Positions 1-8,925 of a DNA stretch of 64,000 nucleotides are shown piece by piece. The translations under genes and the position numbers were made by a program. A model generated the notes under the pieces. That model ran no database searches. It was not told where the DNA came from and saw nothing but the letters and a program-made list of their open reading frames with translations. The DNA lies in assembly GCF_013385425.1 (NCBI RefSeq), contig NZ_JACAQA010000009.1:227750-291749 (forward strand), in the 5' to 3' direction. The DNA is from Pseudomonas gingeri. Lineage in GTDB: Bacteria > Pseudomonadota > Gammaproteobacteria > Pseudomonadales > Pseudomonadaceae. Within the stretch, counting starts at the first letter, position 1. Each line of letters begins with the position of its first letter.

Positions 1-41
1 GGGCGTTCTGACAGGAGGACCCTACTCTTTTTGGGCTTTTC

Positions 42-50
42 TGGCATAAT
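42..50 (+). promoter_or_regulatory. Candidate extended -10 promoter of pckA
   Basis: TGGCATAAT fits an extended -10 element (TGn followed by a TATAAT-like hexamer). It lies 87 bases before the pckA start. No convincing -35 is visible. A short perfect inverted repeat, CGGCCA-G-TGGCCG at 112-124, sits just before the ribosome binding region and could fold in the leader. This is inferred from sequence only. Confidence 0.3.
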
Positions 51-76
51 CCGGCCCACTTTTTTCGCGGTAGTAG

Positions 77-1684
<1,608 letters not shown>

Positions 1685-1707
1685 TCGAGTCTGGTTATCC
1701 GCCTCAA

Positions 1708-1734
1708 GAAAACCGCCCTTCGGGGCGGTTTTTT
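1708..1734 (+). terminator. Intrinsic terminator of pckA
   Basis: The stem AACCGCCC / GGGCGGTT with a TTCG tetraloop is followed by a T run. It begins 24 bases after the pckA stop codon. Confidence 0.9.
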
Positions 1735-1813
1735 ATTGTGTGGCTGATTCTGCTGTCGATAGCTTCAGGGGTATCCACTTTTGACGGTTTGTGAACGGCT
1801 GCGGGATTTTTGC

Positions 1814-2353
1814 TCATGGGCTGGGTGCTGGTAATCCGTTTGCACTAGCGGATTCCAGTAGTTTAAAGGGATGTCTCAGTATCTCCAGATCGTCCAGTTG
1901 TCTGCGCTTCGACTCTGGCAAGGTCTGATACCTGGCCTTATAACGCAGCATTGTGTCGTAGCCCATGAGCTGAACAGTGGCGGCCAGGTTTTGTGGGTCG
2001 TCGGTTGCGGAGAAGTCCGGCAGACCTGTTTCCCTGGCCATCTGTGTGGCAGCGAGTAGTTCGAGAGTGGCATGCTTCTCGCACTCCCACGACGCCAGGG
2101 ATCTGAAGTACAGCAAGGCAATTTTCTTTTCTTCGTCATCCAGTCCGGCAGGGGACAATAGATTGGCAGGCAGGACCTTTTCCGTGTTTAGGCAGGCTTG
2201 TTGTTGTGCCTCCATGGCGGCGGTGGCCCTGGCGAAGTCGGCAATAACGAAGCCATGGAAGCGCTGCTCGACGGTTATGGACTGATCGGCGCTGGCTCCA
2301 AGGGCCAGTGCGCCAAGGCATCCGATCCAGATTGCCTTAGTACATGCAGCCAT
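1814..2353 (-). CDS. Small exported protein of unknown function
   Basis: A 179-residue protein that I do not recognise. The start MAACTKAIW is chosen because AAAGGAG lies eight bases upstream, whereas the longer reading frame has no ribosome site. The first ~22 residues form a signal-peptide-like stretch (hydrophobic IWIGCLGALALGASA, cleavage likely after ASA). The rest is mostly helical and charged, with two cysteines. The start overlaps the end of the preceding gene (2337-2672) by 17 bases, so the two are probably cotranscribed. The mature protein is probably periplasmic. Confidence 0.7.
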   Translation of the reverse strand: MAACTKAIWIGCLGALALGASADQSITVEQRFHGFVIADFARATAAMEAQQQACLNTEKVLPANLLSPAGLDDEEKKIALLYFRSLASWECEKHATLELLAATQMARETGLPDFSATDDPQNLAATVQLMGYDTMLRYKARYQTLPESKRRQLDDLEILRHPFKLLESASANGLPAPSP

Positions 2354-2672
2354 TGGCGACTCCTTTCCAGAACTCGAATTGAGCTCGATCGTGTAAGTGC
2401 TGCAGTGCCTGGTCATTGGCGATGGTGACGACTCGATTGCGCTGTATTTTCGACCAGGCATGTGTGCTTTCGCTGAAGAGCTTCCAGTCGTATTGGGTGA
2501 TGTTGAAGGCCGTTTCCAGCGGCACGCTACGGGTGAATAAGCGGGCTATCACGCCACTCGACGTCACGGCTGCACCGAGCTGGGTCATGCGAGTGATTTT
2601 GTTGATCTGTTCGATGCTGGCGAGGCTTTGGGCATCGAGTTTCAATTGATGAATCAATGGGCAGGTATACAC
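2337..2672 (-). CDS. Hypothetical protein, 111 aa
   Basis: I do not recognise this protein. The GTG at 2672 is preferred because GAGG lies about eight bases upstream; an upstream TTG at 2687 would add five residues but has no ribosome site. There is no clear signal peptide or membrane segment. The C-terminal half is rich in charged and aromatic residues. It overlaps the exported protein downstream by 17 bases, suggesting a two-gene unit. The unit stands alone between pckA and vapBC. Confidence 0.55.
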   Translation of the reverse strand: MYTCPLIHQLKLDAQSLASIEQINKITRMTQLGAAVTSSGVIARLFTRSVPLETAFNITQYDWKLFSESTHAWSKIQRNRVVTIANDQALQHLHDRAQFEFWKGVANGCMY

Positions 2673-2820
2673 GGGAACAGACCTCAACAGTATGAGGTTG
2701 CCTTATAACAATATTTATTTTTCGTGCTTAGTATGGCGAGCATCTTTCAGACAGGGCTTTCGATATTAAAAGAAATAACTTACAAGAAAGTATGCATTTC
2801 TTATCCCCAGATGCACGAAA

Positions 2821-2845
2821 GCCCGCTCGATGAATCGATGCGGGC
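2821..2845 (-). terminator. Probable terminator of vapBC; rest of gap empty
   Basis: Read on the minus strand this is GCCCGC-a-TCGAT / ATCGA-GCGGGC followed by TTTCG: a strong stem with one bulge and a weak T tract, about 90 bases downstream of vapC. The remainder of 2688-2935 is AT-richer and shows no convincing gene. Confidence 0.5.
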
Positions 2846-2935
2846 CTCGGAAGGTGGGCAAATGGTTGACCAGATGCGTTGTGGCTATTTTATCAATCTG
2901 CTCGTCCCAAGACAACAAGCTTGGCGAGTAATACT

Positions 2936-3349
2936 TCAGTGAACCCAGTCTTCGTATTCAAGACCTGTAACACGACTGAACTCGCGCAGATTATTGGTGA
3001 CTAGCTTGCACCCCATGGCTATGGCGTGGCCCGCAATGGCAGTATCATTGCCGCCAATGATTGAGCCGCTATCAGTTAATTGACGTCTTACTTCGATCGC
3101 TGCGTCCACGGCGCTCTGATCCCACGGCAGGACAGCATCCAGGCGTTTCACAAACTCATCAACCATCGTTTTGTGTCTGGCGGACGCTTTCTTGCCGATC
3201 TGTCCGTAGCGCATTTCTGAATAAGTGATCGCAGAAATTACGATTCGGTTATTTCGGCCAACTTCTGCTACCAACCGCTTCAATACGGATTCGGGGCGTT
3301 CACGCATGATGAACGAGCAAATGCAGGTATCGAGCATATAGGTGGTCAC
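2936..3349 (-). CDS. vapC: VapC-type PIN-domain ribonuclease toxin
   Basis: A 137-residue single-domain PIN protein. Acidic residues expected in the active site are visible: D7 (MLDTCI), E45 (YSEMRYG) and D102 (GGNDTAIAGHA), followed by the TNNLREF motif at about 118-124. VapC toxins are Mg-dependent endoribonucleases that cut tRNA or rRNA and are inhibited by the cognate VapB. The start overlaps the stop of the upstream antitoxin by four bases, so translation is coupled. Length and order (antitoxin first) are standard. Confidence 0.9.
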   Translation of the reverse strand: MTTYMLDTCICSFIMRERPESVLKRLVAEVGRNNRIVISAITYSEMRYGQIGKKASARHKTMVDEFVKRLDAVLPWDQSAVDAAIEVRRQLTDSGSIIGGNDTAIAGHAIAMGCKLVTNNLREFSRVTGLEYEDWVH

Positions 3350-3576
3350 AGGTTGAACCTACCTTCATCGGTGATGATGTCCGGACGCTCTTGCAGAAAG
3401 TCCGTGTCAGCAGCGGGCACTTCTGCCAGCGATTGCCAGCTGGGACGCACGGGGCGCAGGGTGATCACATCGCCATTGCGGGTAATTTCCAGTTCTCCTA
3501 CACCTTCGTAAGCCATGTCGTTTGGCAGGCGAATCGCCTGATTTTTTCCGTTCTTGAAAATTGAGACTGTGCGCAT
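3346..3576 (-). CDS. vapB: VapB-type antitoxin
   Basis: A 76-residue protein. The start MRTVSIFKNG is chosen because AGGAG precedes it at a proper distance. The first ~45 residues match the AbrB/SpoVT swapped-hairpin DNA-binding domain of VapB proteins (KNGKNQAIRLP, then GELEITRNGDVITLRP). The C-terminal tail is the part that would wrap the toxin. Such antitoxins repress their own promoter as a VapBC complex, and a palindrome suited to that lies right upstream (3587-3609). Confidence 0.9.
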   Translation of the reverse strand: MRTVSIFKNGKNQAIRLPNDMAYEGVGELEITRNGDVITLRPVRPSWQSLAEVPAADTDFLQERPDIITDEGRFNL

Positions 3577-3586
3577 GATGTCGCTC

Positions 3587-3636
3587 CTGCATATGTCTAG
3601 CATATGCAGAGTAGCATCGGTTTTTTGCATAGGCAA
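3587..3636 (-). promoter_or_regulatory. vapBC promoter and palindromic operator
   Basis: A perfect 9-bp inverted repeat, CTGCATATG-TCTAG-CATATGCAG, occupies 3587-3609, ending next to the vapB ribosome site. On the minus strand TTGCCT (3631-3636) and TACTCT (3608-3613), 17 bases apart, fit a sigma-70 promoter whose start would fall inside the palindrome. A further GCATATGC half-element lies at about 3638-3645. The layout suits autorepression by VapBC; this is inference. Confidence 0.65.
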
Positions 3637-3871
3637 GGCATATGCTTGCTCGAGCATTGTCTGAATTGTCACCTGATTACCTCCAGAAGGGATTTTCTGC
3701 GGGCTATTGAGAGGCTGCGTCAGAAAGCCGAATGCAAATAATGAAGGCGCTGATACCTGCTGTGGATCAGCTCTTACCTTCATTCTCGTAGCCAGACTCT
3801 CAAAATGGGTTGTGAATTACCCAAGCTAAGTAGGCCATTTCCTATAGAGAGATGGCCTGTCTTTGAGGGGG

Positions 3872-4162
3872 TTACTGAGCGACTTGCCTGCTCAACGCCA
3901 TCGTTCGCTGCTGGACCAGTTGCAACAGGTCGCAGCCTTCACGCACCAGCAGGTACGCGGCATTGGTGACGTGAGTGAAGTCTTTGTCGCAGGTGGTGAC
4001 GAGGCTCACGCACGTCATGGTTTCCAGCAGGTCGCTGGCGGCCTGAAGGCGTTGGTAGGCGCTGGTTTGCAGGTCGTCGAGGCTGGCGTTGGTGTCGATG
4101 ACCAGGACGGGAATAGTGGTGAAATTGGTGCTGAGAGGGATATAGCGATTTTGAGTATTCAT
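3872..4162 (-). CDS. DUF3077/DUF6124-like small Pseudomonas protein
   Basis: A 96-residue protein with no signal peptide or membrane segment. The pattern resembles the small Pseudomonas-specific proteins filed under DUF3077/DUF6124: a short N-terminal beta-like stretch (IPVLVIDTNASLDDL), then two helical segments containing a cysteine-bearing central part (LLETMTCVSLVTTCD) and a C-terminal leucine-rich helix. Function is unknown. The start MNTQNRY is the best choice, although its ribosome site is weak; an in-frame ATG 48 bases upstream is possible. It stands alone between vapBC and the wHTH operon. Confidence 0.65.
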   Translation of the reverse strand: MNTQNRYIPLSTNFTTIPVLVIDTNASLDDLQTSAYQRLQAASDLLETMTCVSLVTTCDKDFTHVTNAAYLLVREGCDLLQLVQQRTMALSRQVAQ

Positions 4163-4509
4163 AGGTATGCGCTCTGATGAGTTCCATGGATCCGCTCTCA
4201 TCGTGACCAAGCGATGGGTGGCGGACTGTGCACAGGTTGGTCAACCGGCAGAGCGCACCGGCACACCCGAAGGTGTCCTGCACACAGCCGCCATGAAGCG
4301 TGCTGGCACGAAACGCGCCTGCAACATCCACTGTGGCGCTAGTGCGCACTCTGACAGGTGACCAAACCCGGTCGCTGAATTGGCAGCGACGGGGCGAACT
4401 ATAGGGGGCTTCATTACGGCTCCGCAAGCCGTGGCATTTTGGATTGTCAGGTGGCTACCTATCGGTTTGGCCATTCAGCCTGCTATAGCGGTTTGATGGT
4501 GCTTTTTTC
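4163..4509. other. Intergenic stretch without a gene
   Basis: No credible coding sequence is seen. A hairpin-forming segment (CCCG-TCGCTG / CAGCGA-CGGG, 4367-4393) lacks a T tract, so it is not a clear terminator. The end of the gap holds the promoter region of the downstream operon. Confidence 0.5.
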
Positions 4510-4567
4510 TTGACAAAATCCAACTGGCAAAGGCTACATGTCCACAGTCCATGGACTGTGGACATGT
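4510..4567 (+). promoter_or_regulatory. Promoter and 32-bp perfect palindrome before the wHTH operon
   Basis: A consensus -35 TTGACA lies at 4510-4515. From 4536 to 4567 the sequence is a perfect 32-bp palindrome whose left half is ACATGTCCACAGTCCA. It covers the expected -10 to +1 zone and ends 14 bases before the first start codon. It is almost certainly an operator, most simply for the winged-helix protein encoded next to it. A role as an RNA hairpin in the leader is the alternative. Confidence 0.75.
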
Positions 4568-4581
4568 GAGGTTCTATTGAG

Positions 4582-5292
4582 ATGAAAAGTCAAGATGTGT
4601 TGCTTCTCTTCAAATTGATCAGCTTGGAAAAGCAGGCTCAGGAAGATCTGAGTCGAGAGCGACGGCTGGAAATTTCCGAAAGCACTGGTGAGATAGGTCA
4701 ATTTTTGTACGGCAATCCAGAGGACTTGTTCAGTCATCGGGACACGATGAGCTTCCATCTCTCGGACGCTTTGGAGTGGCAAGGTTGGGACTATCAGGCT
4801 GAGCCTGCTGATCAGCAGAGCGACGACAGCTACACGGTCCGAGCCTTGGCTGCGTCGTTGAGCTTGAGCAAAAGTGAAGTTTCAAACGCCCTGACTCGCT
4901 GCCGTGACATCGGTCTCGTAACGCTTGGATACGAAGACGGCCTGCCAAAGGCCAATAGTCGTGCTTTGCTGGATCTTGTGGCTAATGGGCTCAAGTACGT
5001 TTTTCCGGTAAGGCCCGGTGCGACAGTTCGCGGTATTCCTACCGGTTTTGCCGCACCGATCCTGGAAGGAAAGGTCATGAGCGGGGGCGATCTGATACCG
5101 GTCTGGCCGGATCCCAAGGGAAAAAAGAAGGGCCAGGCGGTGGCTCCGATTTACAAGACTGTCCCCGAGGCGGTCAAGCGAGATTACCTGCTTTACCACT
5201 ATCTGGCATTGGTCGACGCCATACGTTTGGGAAGCCCGCGAGAAGCCGATGTGGCGAACCAGCTACTGAGAAAATGGATTCTTCATGAGTGA
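4582..5292 (+). CDS. Winged-helix (MarR-like) regulator of an NTase-PP2C operon
   Basis: A 236-residue protein. Residues ~84-113 (TVRALAASLSLSKSEVSNAL followed by GLVTLGY) read as a winged helix-turn-helix. The N-terminal 80 residues and the C-terminal half (a VFPVRPGATVRG motif, then a lysine-rich loop and a helical end) are not recognised. It is the first gene of three; its stop overlaps the next start by eight bases. In position it matches an antitoxin or autoregulator preceding a toxin-type nucleotidyltransferase. GAGG ten bases upstream supports the ATG. The role is inferred from context. Confidence 0.75.
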   Translation: MKSQDVLLLFKLISLEKQAQEDLSRERRLEISESTGEIGQFLYGNPEDLFSHRDTMSFHLSDALEWQGWDYQAEPADQQSDDSYTVRALAASLSLSKSEVSNALTRCRDIGLVTLGYEDGLPKANSRALLDLVANGLKYVFPVRPGATVRGIPTGFAAPILEGKVMSGGDLIPVWPDPKGKKKGQAVAPIYKTVPEAVKRDYLLYHYLALVDAIRLGSPREADVANQLLRKWILHE

Positions 5293-5980
5293 GCAACAGA
5301 AAGCCCTGTTGGAAATGCTGGATGTGGTCGCTCAGGCTCTGGGTGAGGAACTCTGCCAGCAGGTGGCATTTGTCGGCGGCTGCACCACGGCCTTGTTGGT
5401 GACCGATGAGGTGACGCTTGAGGACCTGCGTTTTACCGATGATGTTGATCTGGTCGTGCAACTGGCCGGTTATGCAGGTTGGCCAAGGTTGATGGAGCAA
5501 CTTCGTAGTCGAGGCTTCATGGAAAGCCCTCTGGATGACGTTAATTGTCGAATGCGTCTTGGCGAGTTGAAGGTCGATTTCATGCCTTCCGACAAAGCGA
5601 TTCTGGGCTACAGCAACCGTTGGTTCGATGAGGGTTTTCAGCACGCTCGGCTCCACCGTCTGCCCAGCGGTGCGCAAATACGTGTCTTCGCGCCACCCTA
5701 CTTTCTCGGTACCAAGTTTGAAGCCTACAAAGGACGAGGCGGTGGTGACACGCTCAATAGCAAGGATATCGAGGACATCGTCAACCTGGTTGATGGGCGC
5801 GAGGAGTTAGTGGCCGAAGTGAGCAATGCCGCTCTGCCGCTCAAGCAGTATCTCAGTGAGCATATGACCGAACTGATCAACAACAGGGATTTTTCCTATG
5901 TGGTGCAGAGCGCCGCTCGGGGCGATCGTGGGCGTGAGGCCATTATTTTTGGTCGACTGAAGCAGATGGCAAAGGGGTAG
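5285..5980 (+). CDS. Polymerase-beta-fold nucleotidyltransferase (AbiEii/MenT-like)
   Basis: A 231-residue protein with the hallmarks of a minimal nucleotidyltransferase: GG at residues 31-32 (FVGGCTTALL), the metal-binding pair in FTDDVDLVV (D53 and D55), and a third acidic residue in LKVDFMP (D98). Such enzymes transfer a nucleotide to protein or RNA; AbiEii/MenT toxins modify tRNA. The C-terminal half is helical, with KFEAYKGRGGGD around residue 143, a lysine/glycine motif seen in AbiEii-like proteins. It overlaps the regulator gene upstream and is followed after seven bases by a PP2C gene. The toxin role is inferred; the fold assignment is fairly secure. Confidence 0.75.
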   Translation: MSEQQKALLEMLDVVAQALGEELCQQVAFVGGCTTALLVTDEVTLEDLRFTDDVDLVVQLAGYAGWPRLMEQLRSRGFMESPLDDVNCRMRLGELKVDFMPSDKAILGYSNRWFDEGFQHARLHRLPSGAQIRVFAPPYFLGTKFEAYKGRGGGDTLNSKDIEDIVNLVDGREELVAEVSNAALPLKQYLSEHMTELINNRDFSYVVQSAARGDRGREAIIFGRLKQMAKG

Positions 5981-5987
5981 TCAGTTC

Positions 5988-6659
5988 ATGCCCATCGACC
6001 ATGTACTGACGATTCAAGGTGGGCGAACGAGCGATAACAGGGATTGCACCGGATTTGCCTCACAGGAGCACCACCACCTTTACCTGCTGGCTGACGGCTC
6101 GACTTCGTCTTCGCAGAGCGCTGAGTTGGCCAAGGCCCTGATTGCGCATATGGAGGGTGGTTTTGGGCAATTAAGTGCAAAGCAATTGCATCCAGACAGG
6201 GTTGAAGCGGCGTTATTACAGTTGCTGAGTGAGGGGCATGACTCACTCGCCAGGGTATTTGCCCCATCAAGTACCAGCTATTTGATCGTGCTATTTACCC
6301 CTGACGAGGTCCTTGCGATTCATGCCGGAGATTGTTGTTTGGGTCGGGTTCTAGAGTCCGGTGAGGTTGAGTGGCTGACCTTGCCCCATTGCCGAGCCAA
6401 CTGGCGAGGTGATTTGACCCATGCACAGATTGCGATACATGCCGACCGCCACAGCCTGACGCGCTGTTTCAGCGCAAGGCGTGAGCATTCTCCTCAGGTC
6501 AGCCGATTCCAGGTGTCAGATGGCTCGCGTTGGGTTTTGGCAACGGACGGGTTTTGGGCGGACCTTTGTCCTGTCAAACAACGGAAACATCTGGAAAGTG
6601 GTGCGTTATTGGCGCCGGATAGCGATGACGATCTGACGATTATCGACGTCCGGTTCTGA
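5988..6659 (+). CDS. PP2C-family protein phosphatase
   Basis: A 223-residue cytosolic protein with the PP2C/SpoIIE metal-dependent phosphatase motifs in order: SDNRDC (residues 15-20), LADGSTSS with D36-G37, HAGDCCLGR with G114-D115, LATDGFWAD with D187-G188, and the C-terminal DDDLTIID in place of the usual GxxDN. Metal-binding aspartates D36, D187 and D214/D215 are therefore present. It is somewhat shorter than the usual 240-260 residues. Family members remove phosphate from Ser/Thr; no kinase is nearby, so the target could be the operon's own nucleotidyltransferase product or a host protein. It ends one base from the convergent gene at 6661. Confidence 0.8.
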   Translation: MPIDHVLTIQGGRTSDNRDCTGFASQEHHHLYLLADGSTSSSQSAELAKALIAHMEGGFGQLSAKQLHPDRVEAALLQLLSEGHDSLARVFAPSSTSYLIVLFTPDEVLAIHAGDCCLGRVLESGEVEWLTLPHCRANWRGDLTHAQIAIHADRHSLTRCFSARREHSPQVSRFQVSDGSRWVLATDGFWADLCPVKQRKHLESGALLAPDSDDDLTIIDVRF

Positions 6660-6660
6660 C

Positions 6661-7428
6661 TCACTCCGCCGCGCTATATGTCTTCATCGCGGTGCAATAG
6701 CGCACTTCCATCTCTTTGCTTTTCTCATCCTGGTCGCGGTCCCAGCGCTTGCCCCATTCGCCGCACTGTTCCTTGAAAAAGACCTCCGCCGATTTGCGAC
6801 ATTCACGGCGCTCGGTGCTGCCGGCGAGGAAGTTGCCGCAGACGCTGGCGTTGTCGATGACGTTGTTGAAGATCCGCCATTTCGCCTGATAACGGTCGCG
6901 GCCATCCCATTCGCGAATGCTCACCGTGGCGATTTCGTATTGGCGTGTCTGCCTGGCTTCAGGTGCGTTCAAGTTGGCTTGGTAGCCCGCCAGGTAGCTG
7001 GCCGACACCAGGCCCTGGACCTTCGGGGTGGGTGGGGCTGCGGCGTGTGCTGCTGCCGCGGGCGCCTGGGTCTGCACCACGACAACCACTTGCGGTGCAG
7101 GCGCTGGCACGAGTTTGGCGGTAGGTTCTGGATGCGATACCGGCTCCACTGGCGCTTCGGACGGCTTGGCCGTTTCAATCGGCACTGGCTCATCCGCTGG
7201 CAGTGGCGCAACAGGGATCGGGTGGCTGCTGTTACGGTTGACCGTCATGTAGCCGAGCATACCCACCAGTATCAGCACCAATACCCACATTCCATAGGAT
7301 TTGGGCTGCGCCGGGCGCGGTACTTTCTGTTTGGCCGGGTGCGATCCCAGCACCACGTCAAAATGTTCGGGGTGCAGGCGCTTGAAACGGATGACGCCAT
7401 CGTCATCTTCTTGCTCGGGTTGGTGCAT
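6661..7428 (-). CDS. Single-pass membrane protein with proline-rich periplasmic linker
   Basis: 255 residues, function unknown. A cytosolic N terminus of ~45 residues is followed by one membrane helix (MWVLVLILVGMLGYMTV, about 47-63). Next come ~80 residues rich in Pro, Ala and Glu, a typical extended periplasmic spacer, and a C-terminal domain with four cysteines (CGNF, RRECRKS, EQCGEW, RYCTAM), likely disulphide-bonded. The build resembles envelope proteins that reach across the periplasm, but there is no recognised binding domain. It converges on the PP2C gene with a one-base gap. Confidence 0.65.
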   Translation of the reverse strand: MHQPEQEDDDGVIRFKRLHPEHFDVVLGSHPAKQKVPRPAQPKSYGMWVLVLILVGMLGYMTVNRNSSHPIPVAPLPADEPVPIETAKPSEAPVEPVSHPEPTAKLVPAPAPQVVVVVQTQAPAAAAHAAAPPTPKVQGLVSASYLAGYQANLNAPEARQTRQYEIATVSIREWDGRDRYQAKWRIFNNVIDNASVCGNFLAGSTERRECRKSAEVFFKEQCGEWGKRWDRDQDEKSKEMEVRYCTAMKTYSAAE

Positions 7429-7658
7429 GTCGCCGCTGCCTTCCTTGGTGAGTCAGCGGGTTATCGGCGCTTTCTCGTGGGCTTTGAGGGGAGTTGCAGA
7501 TTAAATCGTCAAATGGCCGTTGGCGAGTAACGATGGCTCCACAAAAATGAAATTTTCCTTTTGAAAAGCAGGCACCTCAGACAAAAAATCGGTATGTTTC
7601 CCACCAATTTTGAGGGCGCCATCCGGTGCTCGATTTTTGCACTTAAAGGGAGTTAAGT

Positions 7659-8834
7659 ATGTCTCTGCTTCGCGTGGCCTCGGTATTGTCGTTGTGTGCC
7701 GCCGCCTGGTCGGTCCAGGCCGGGCAATTGCCCATCGAAGTCCTCAGTGCCGTGGTCAAGGATCAGAAGATCGCCGACGCCGAAGTGCTGTTGCAGCGCA
7801 ACGGTGAGCAGAACGTGGTGGGCAAGACCAACGCCCAGGGCCAGGTCGTTCTCGAGGCCAACTTCGCCGACGATGCCAGCAATCTGCTGATCATCAAGAA
7901 GACCGGTTATTCCAATCTGGTGGTCAAGTGCCCCTGCAAGGACATGACCTATGCCGTCAGTCCAGTGATGCAGAGCCTCGACGGCCTGCGCGTGGTGCTG
8001 ACCTGGGGCAAGACTCCGGCAGACCTCGACTCCCACATGATTTTCCCCGGCAACAATATCTACTTCGAACAGCAGAAGGGCACCGACGCCGAATTGGACG
8101 TGGATGACACCGACAGCTATGGCCCGGAAACCATCACCCTGCAGAAGAAGCACTACGGCGAAAGCTATGTGTATGCGGTGCATGACTACACCAACGCCAA
8201 CAATCCGGGCTCTCGCCAGTTGTCCAACAGCCAGGCCACGGTATTTGTCTACATGGGGCAGTCCCTGGTCCGTACCTATTACGTTCCCGTCAATCGCAGC
8301 GGCAACCTGTGGACCGTGTTCCGTATGACCGGCAACGGTGACTTCCAGGACATCAACACCTTCAGCGGTGTGACCGTGGAGGCCAAGAATGTGTTGAATG
8401 AAGTCTCGCCGCTGCTCGACGACAAGGTCGCGGTCGCTGAAGTAGCGGTCAGCTCTACGGCGCAGATCGATGCGAAGGCGCTGAATGTGAAAGGCGAGGC
8501 AGCCTACAAGGCCGGTAATCTGGAGCAGGCGATTGCCTTCTTCCGTCAGGCCATCGATCTGAACAACGGCTTTGGTCAGGCCTACAGCAACCTCGGTCTG
8601 GCGTATCAGAAGGCCGGTAATACTGCTGAAGCCATTTGGGCCAACCGCAAGGCCGTTGCCCTGGCAGCCGGCAACTCGGCCAACACCGTGCGCGCGAGCT
8701 CGTACTACAACATTGCCCGTATCTATGAAGACGCCGGGCAGTTCTCCGACGCCCAGCGTCACTACGAGTTGGCCAAGGAACAGAAAGCCAACCCGGTGTA
8801 CGACACGGCGATCGAGCGGGTAAAAAATCGCTGA
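7659..8834 (+). CDS. YfaP-like domain protein with TPR repeats, exported
   Basis: A 391-residue protein with a signal peptide (cleavage after VQA, about residue 22). Residues ~25-90 look like a carboxypeptidase-regulatory/beta-sandwich domain. Residues ~110-235 (LRVVLTWGKTPADLDSHM, then AVHDYTN, FRMTGNGD) match the YfaP domain of uncharacterised envelope proteins. Residues ~270-390 hold about three TPR units (KGEAAYKAGNLEQAIAFF, QAYSNLGLAYQKAGN, YNIARIYEDAGQ). It is probably a periplasmic scaffold. AAAGGGAG precedes the start at a good distance. A terminator follows. Confidence 0.8.
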   Translation: MSLLRVASVLSLCAAAWSVQAGQLPIEVLSAVVKDQKIADAEVLLQRNGEQNVVGKTNAQGQVVLEANFADDASNLLIIKKTGYSNLVVKCPCKDMTYAVSPVMQSLDGLRVVLTWGKTPADLDSHMIFPGNNIYFEQQKGTDAELDVDDTDSYGPETITLQKKHYGESYVYAVHDYTNANNPGSRQLSNSQATVFVYMGQSLVRTYYVPVNRSGNLWTVFRMTGNGDFQDINTFSGVTVEAKNVLNEVSPLLDDKVAVAEVAVSSTAQIDAKALNVKGEAAYKAGNLEQAIAFFRQAIDLNNGFGQAYSNLGLAYQKAGNTAEAIWANRKAVALAAGNSANTVRASSYYNIARIYEDAGQFSDAQRHYELAKEQKANPVYDTAIERVKNR

Positions 8835-8856
8835 ATCGCACACTGATCCAACCCCA

Positions 8857-8887
8857 CAACGCGCCCTGTCTGGCGCGTTGTTCGTTT
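8857..8887 (+). terminator. Intrinsic terminator
   Basis: CAACGCGCC / GGCGCGTTG with a six-base loop is followed by TTCGTTT, 22 bases after the YfaP/TPR gene. It lies between that gene and the convergent subtilase gene. Confidence 0.8.
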
Positions 8888-8925
8888 CTGGGGGCCGTTA
8901 CGGGGTGTTCTATCCCGCAGGACCG

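Noticed and set aside
2724..2942. Possible 72-codon gene on the plus strand
   Set aside because: No ribosome site, unusual composition, and it crosses the likely vapBC terminator.
3830..3856. AGGCCAT / ATGGCCT inverted repeat downstream of the DUF3077-like gene
   Set aside because: Loop is 13 bases and there is no T run; too weak to call a terminator.
4367..4393. Hairpin CCCGGTCGCTG / CAGCGACGGGG as a terminator or tRNA-like RNA
   Set aside because: No T tract follows, no gene ends nearby, and no cloverleaf can be drawn around it.
7429..7658. Possible small gene between the proline-rich membrane protein and the YfaP/TPR gene
   Set aside because: Frames through here run antisense to the neighbour or lack a ribosome site; the gap most likely holds two divergent promoters.
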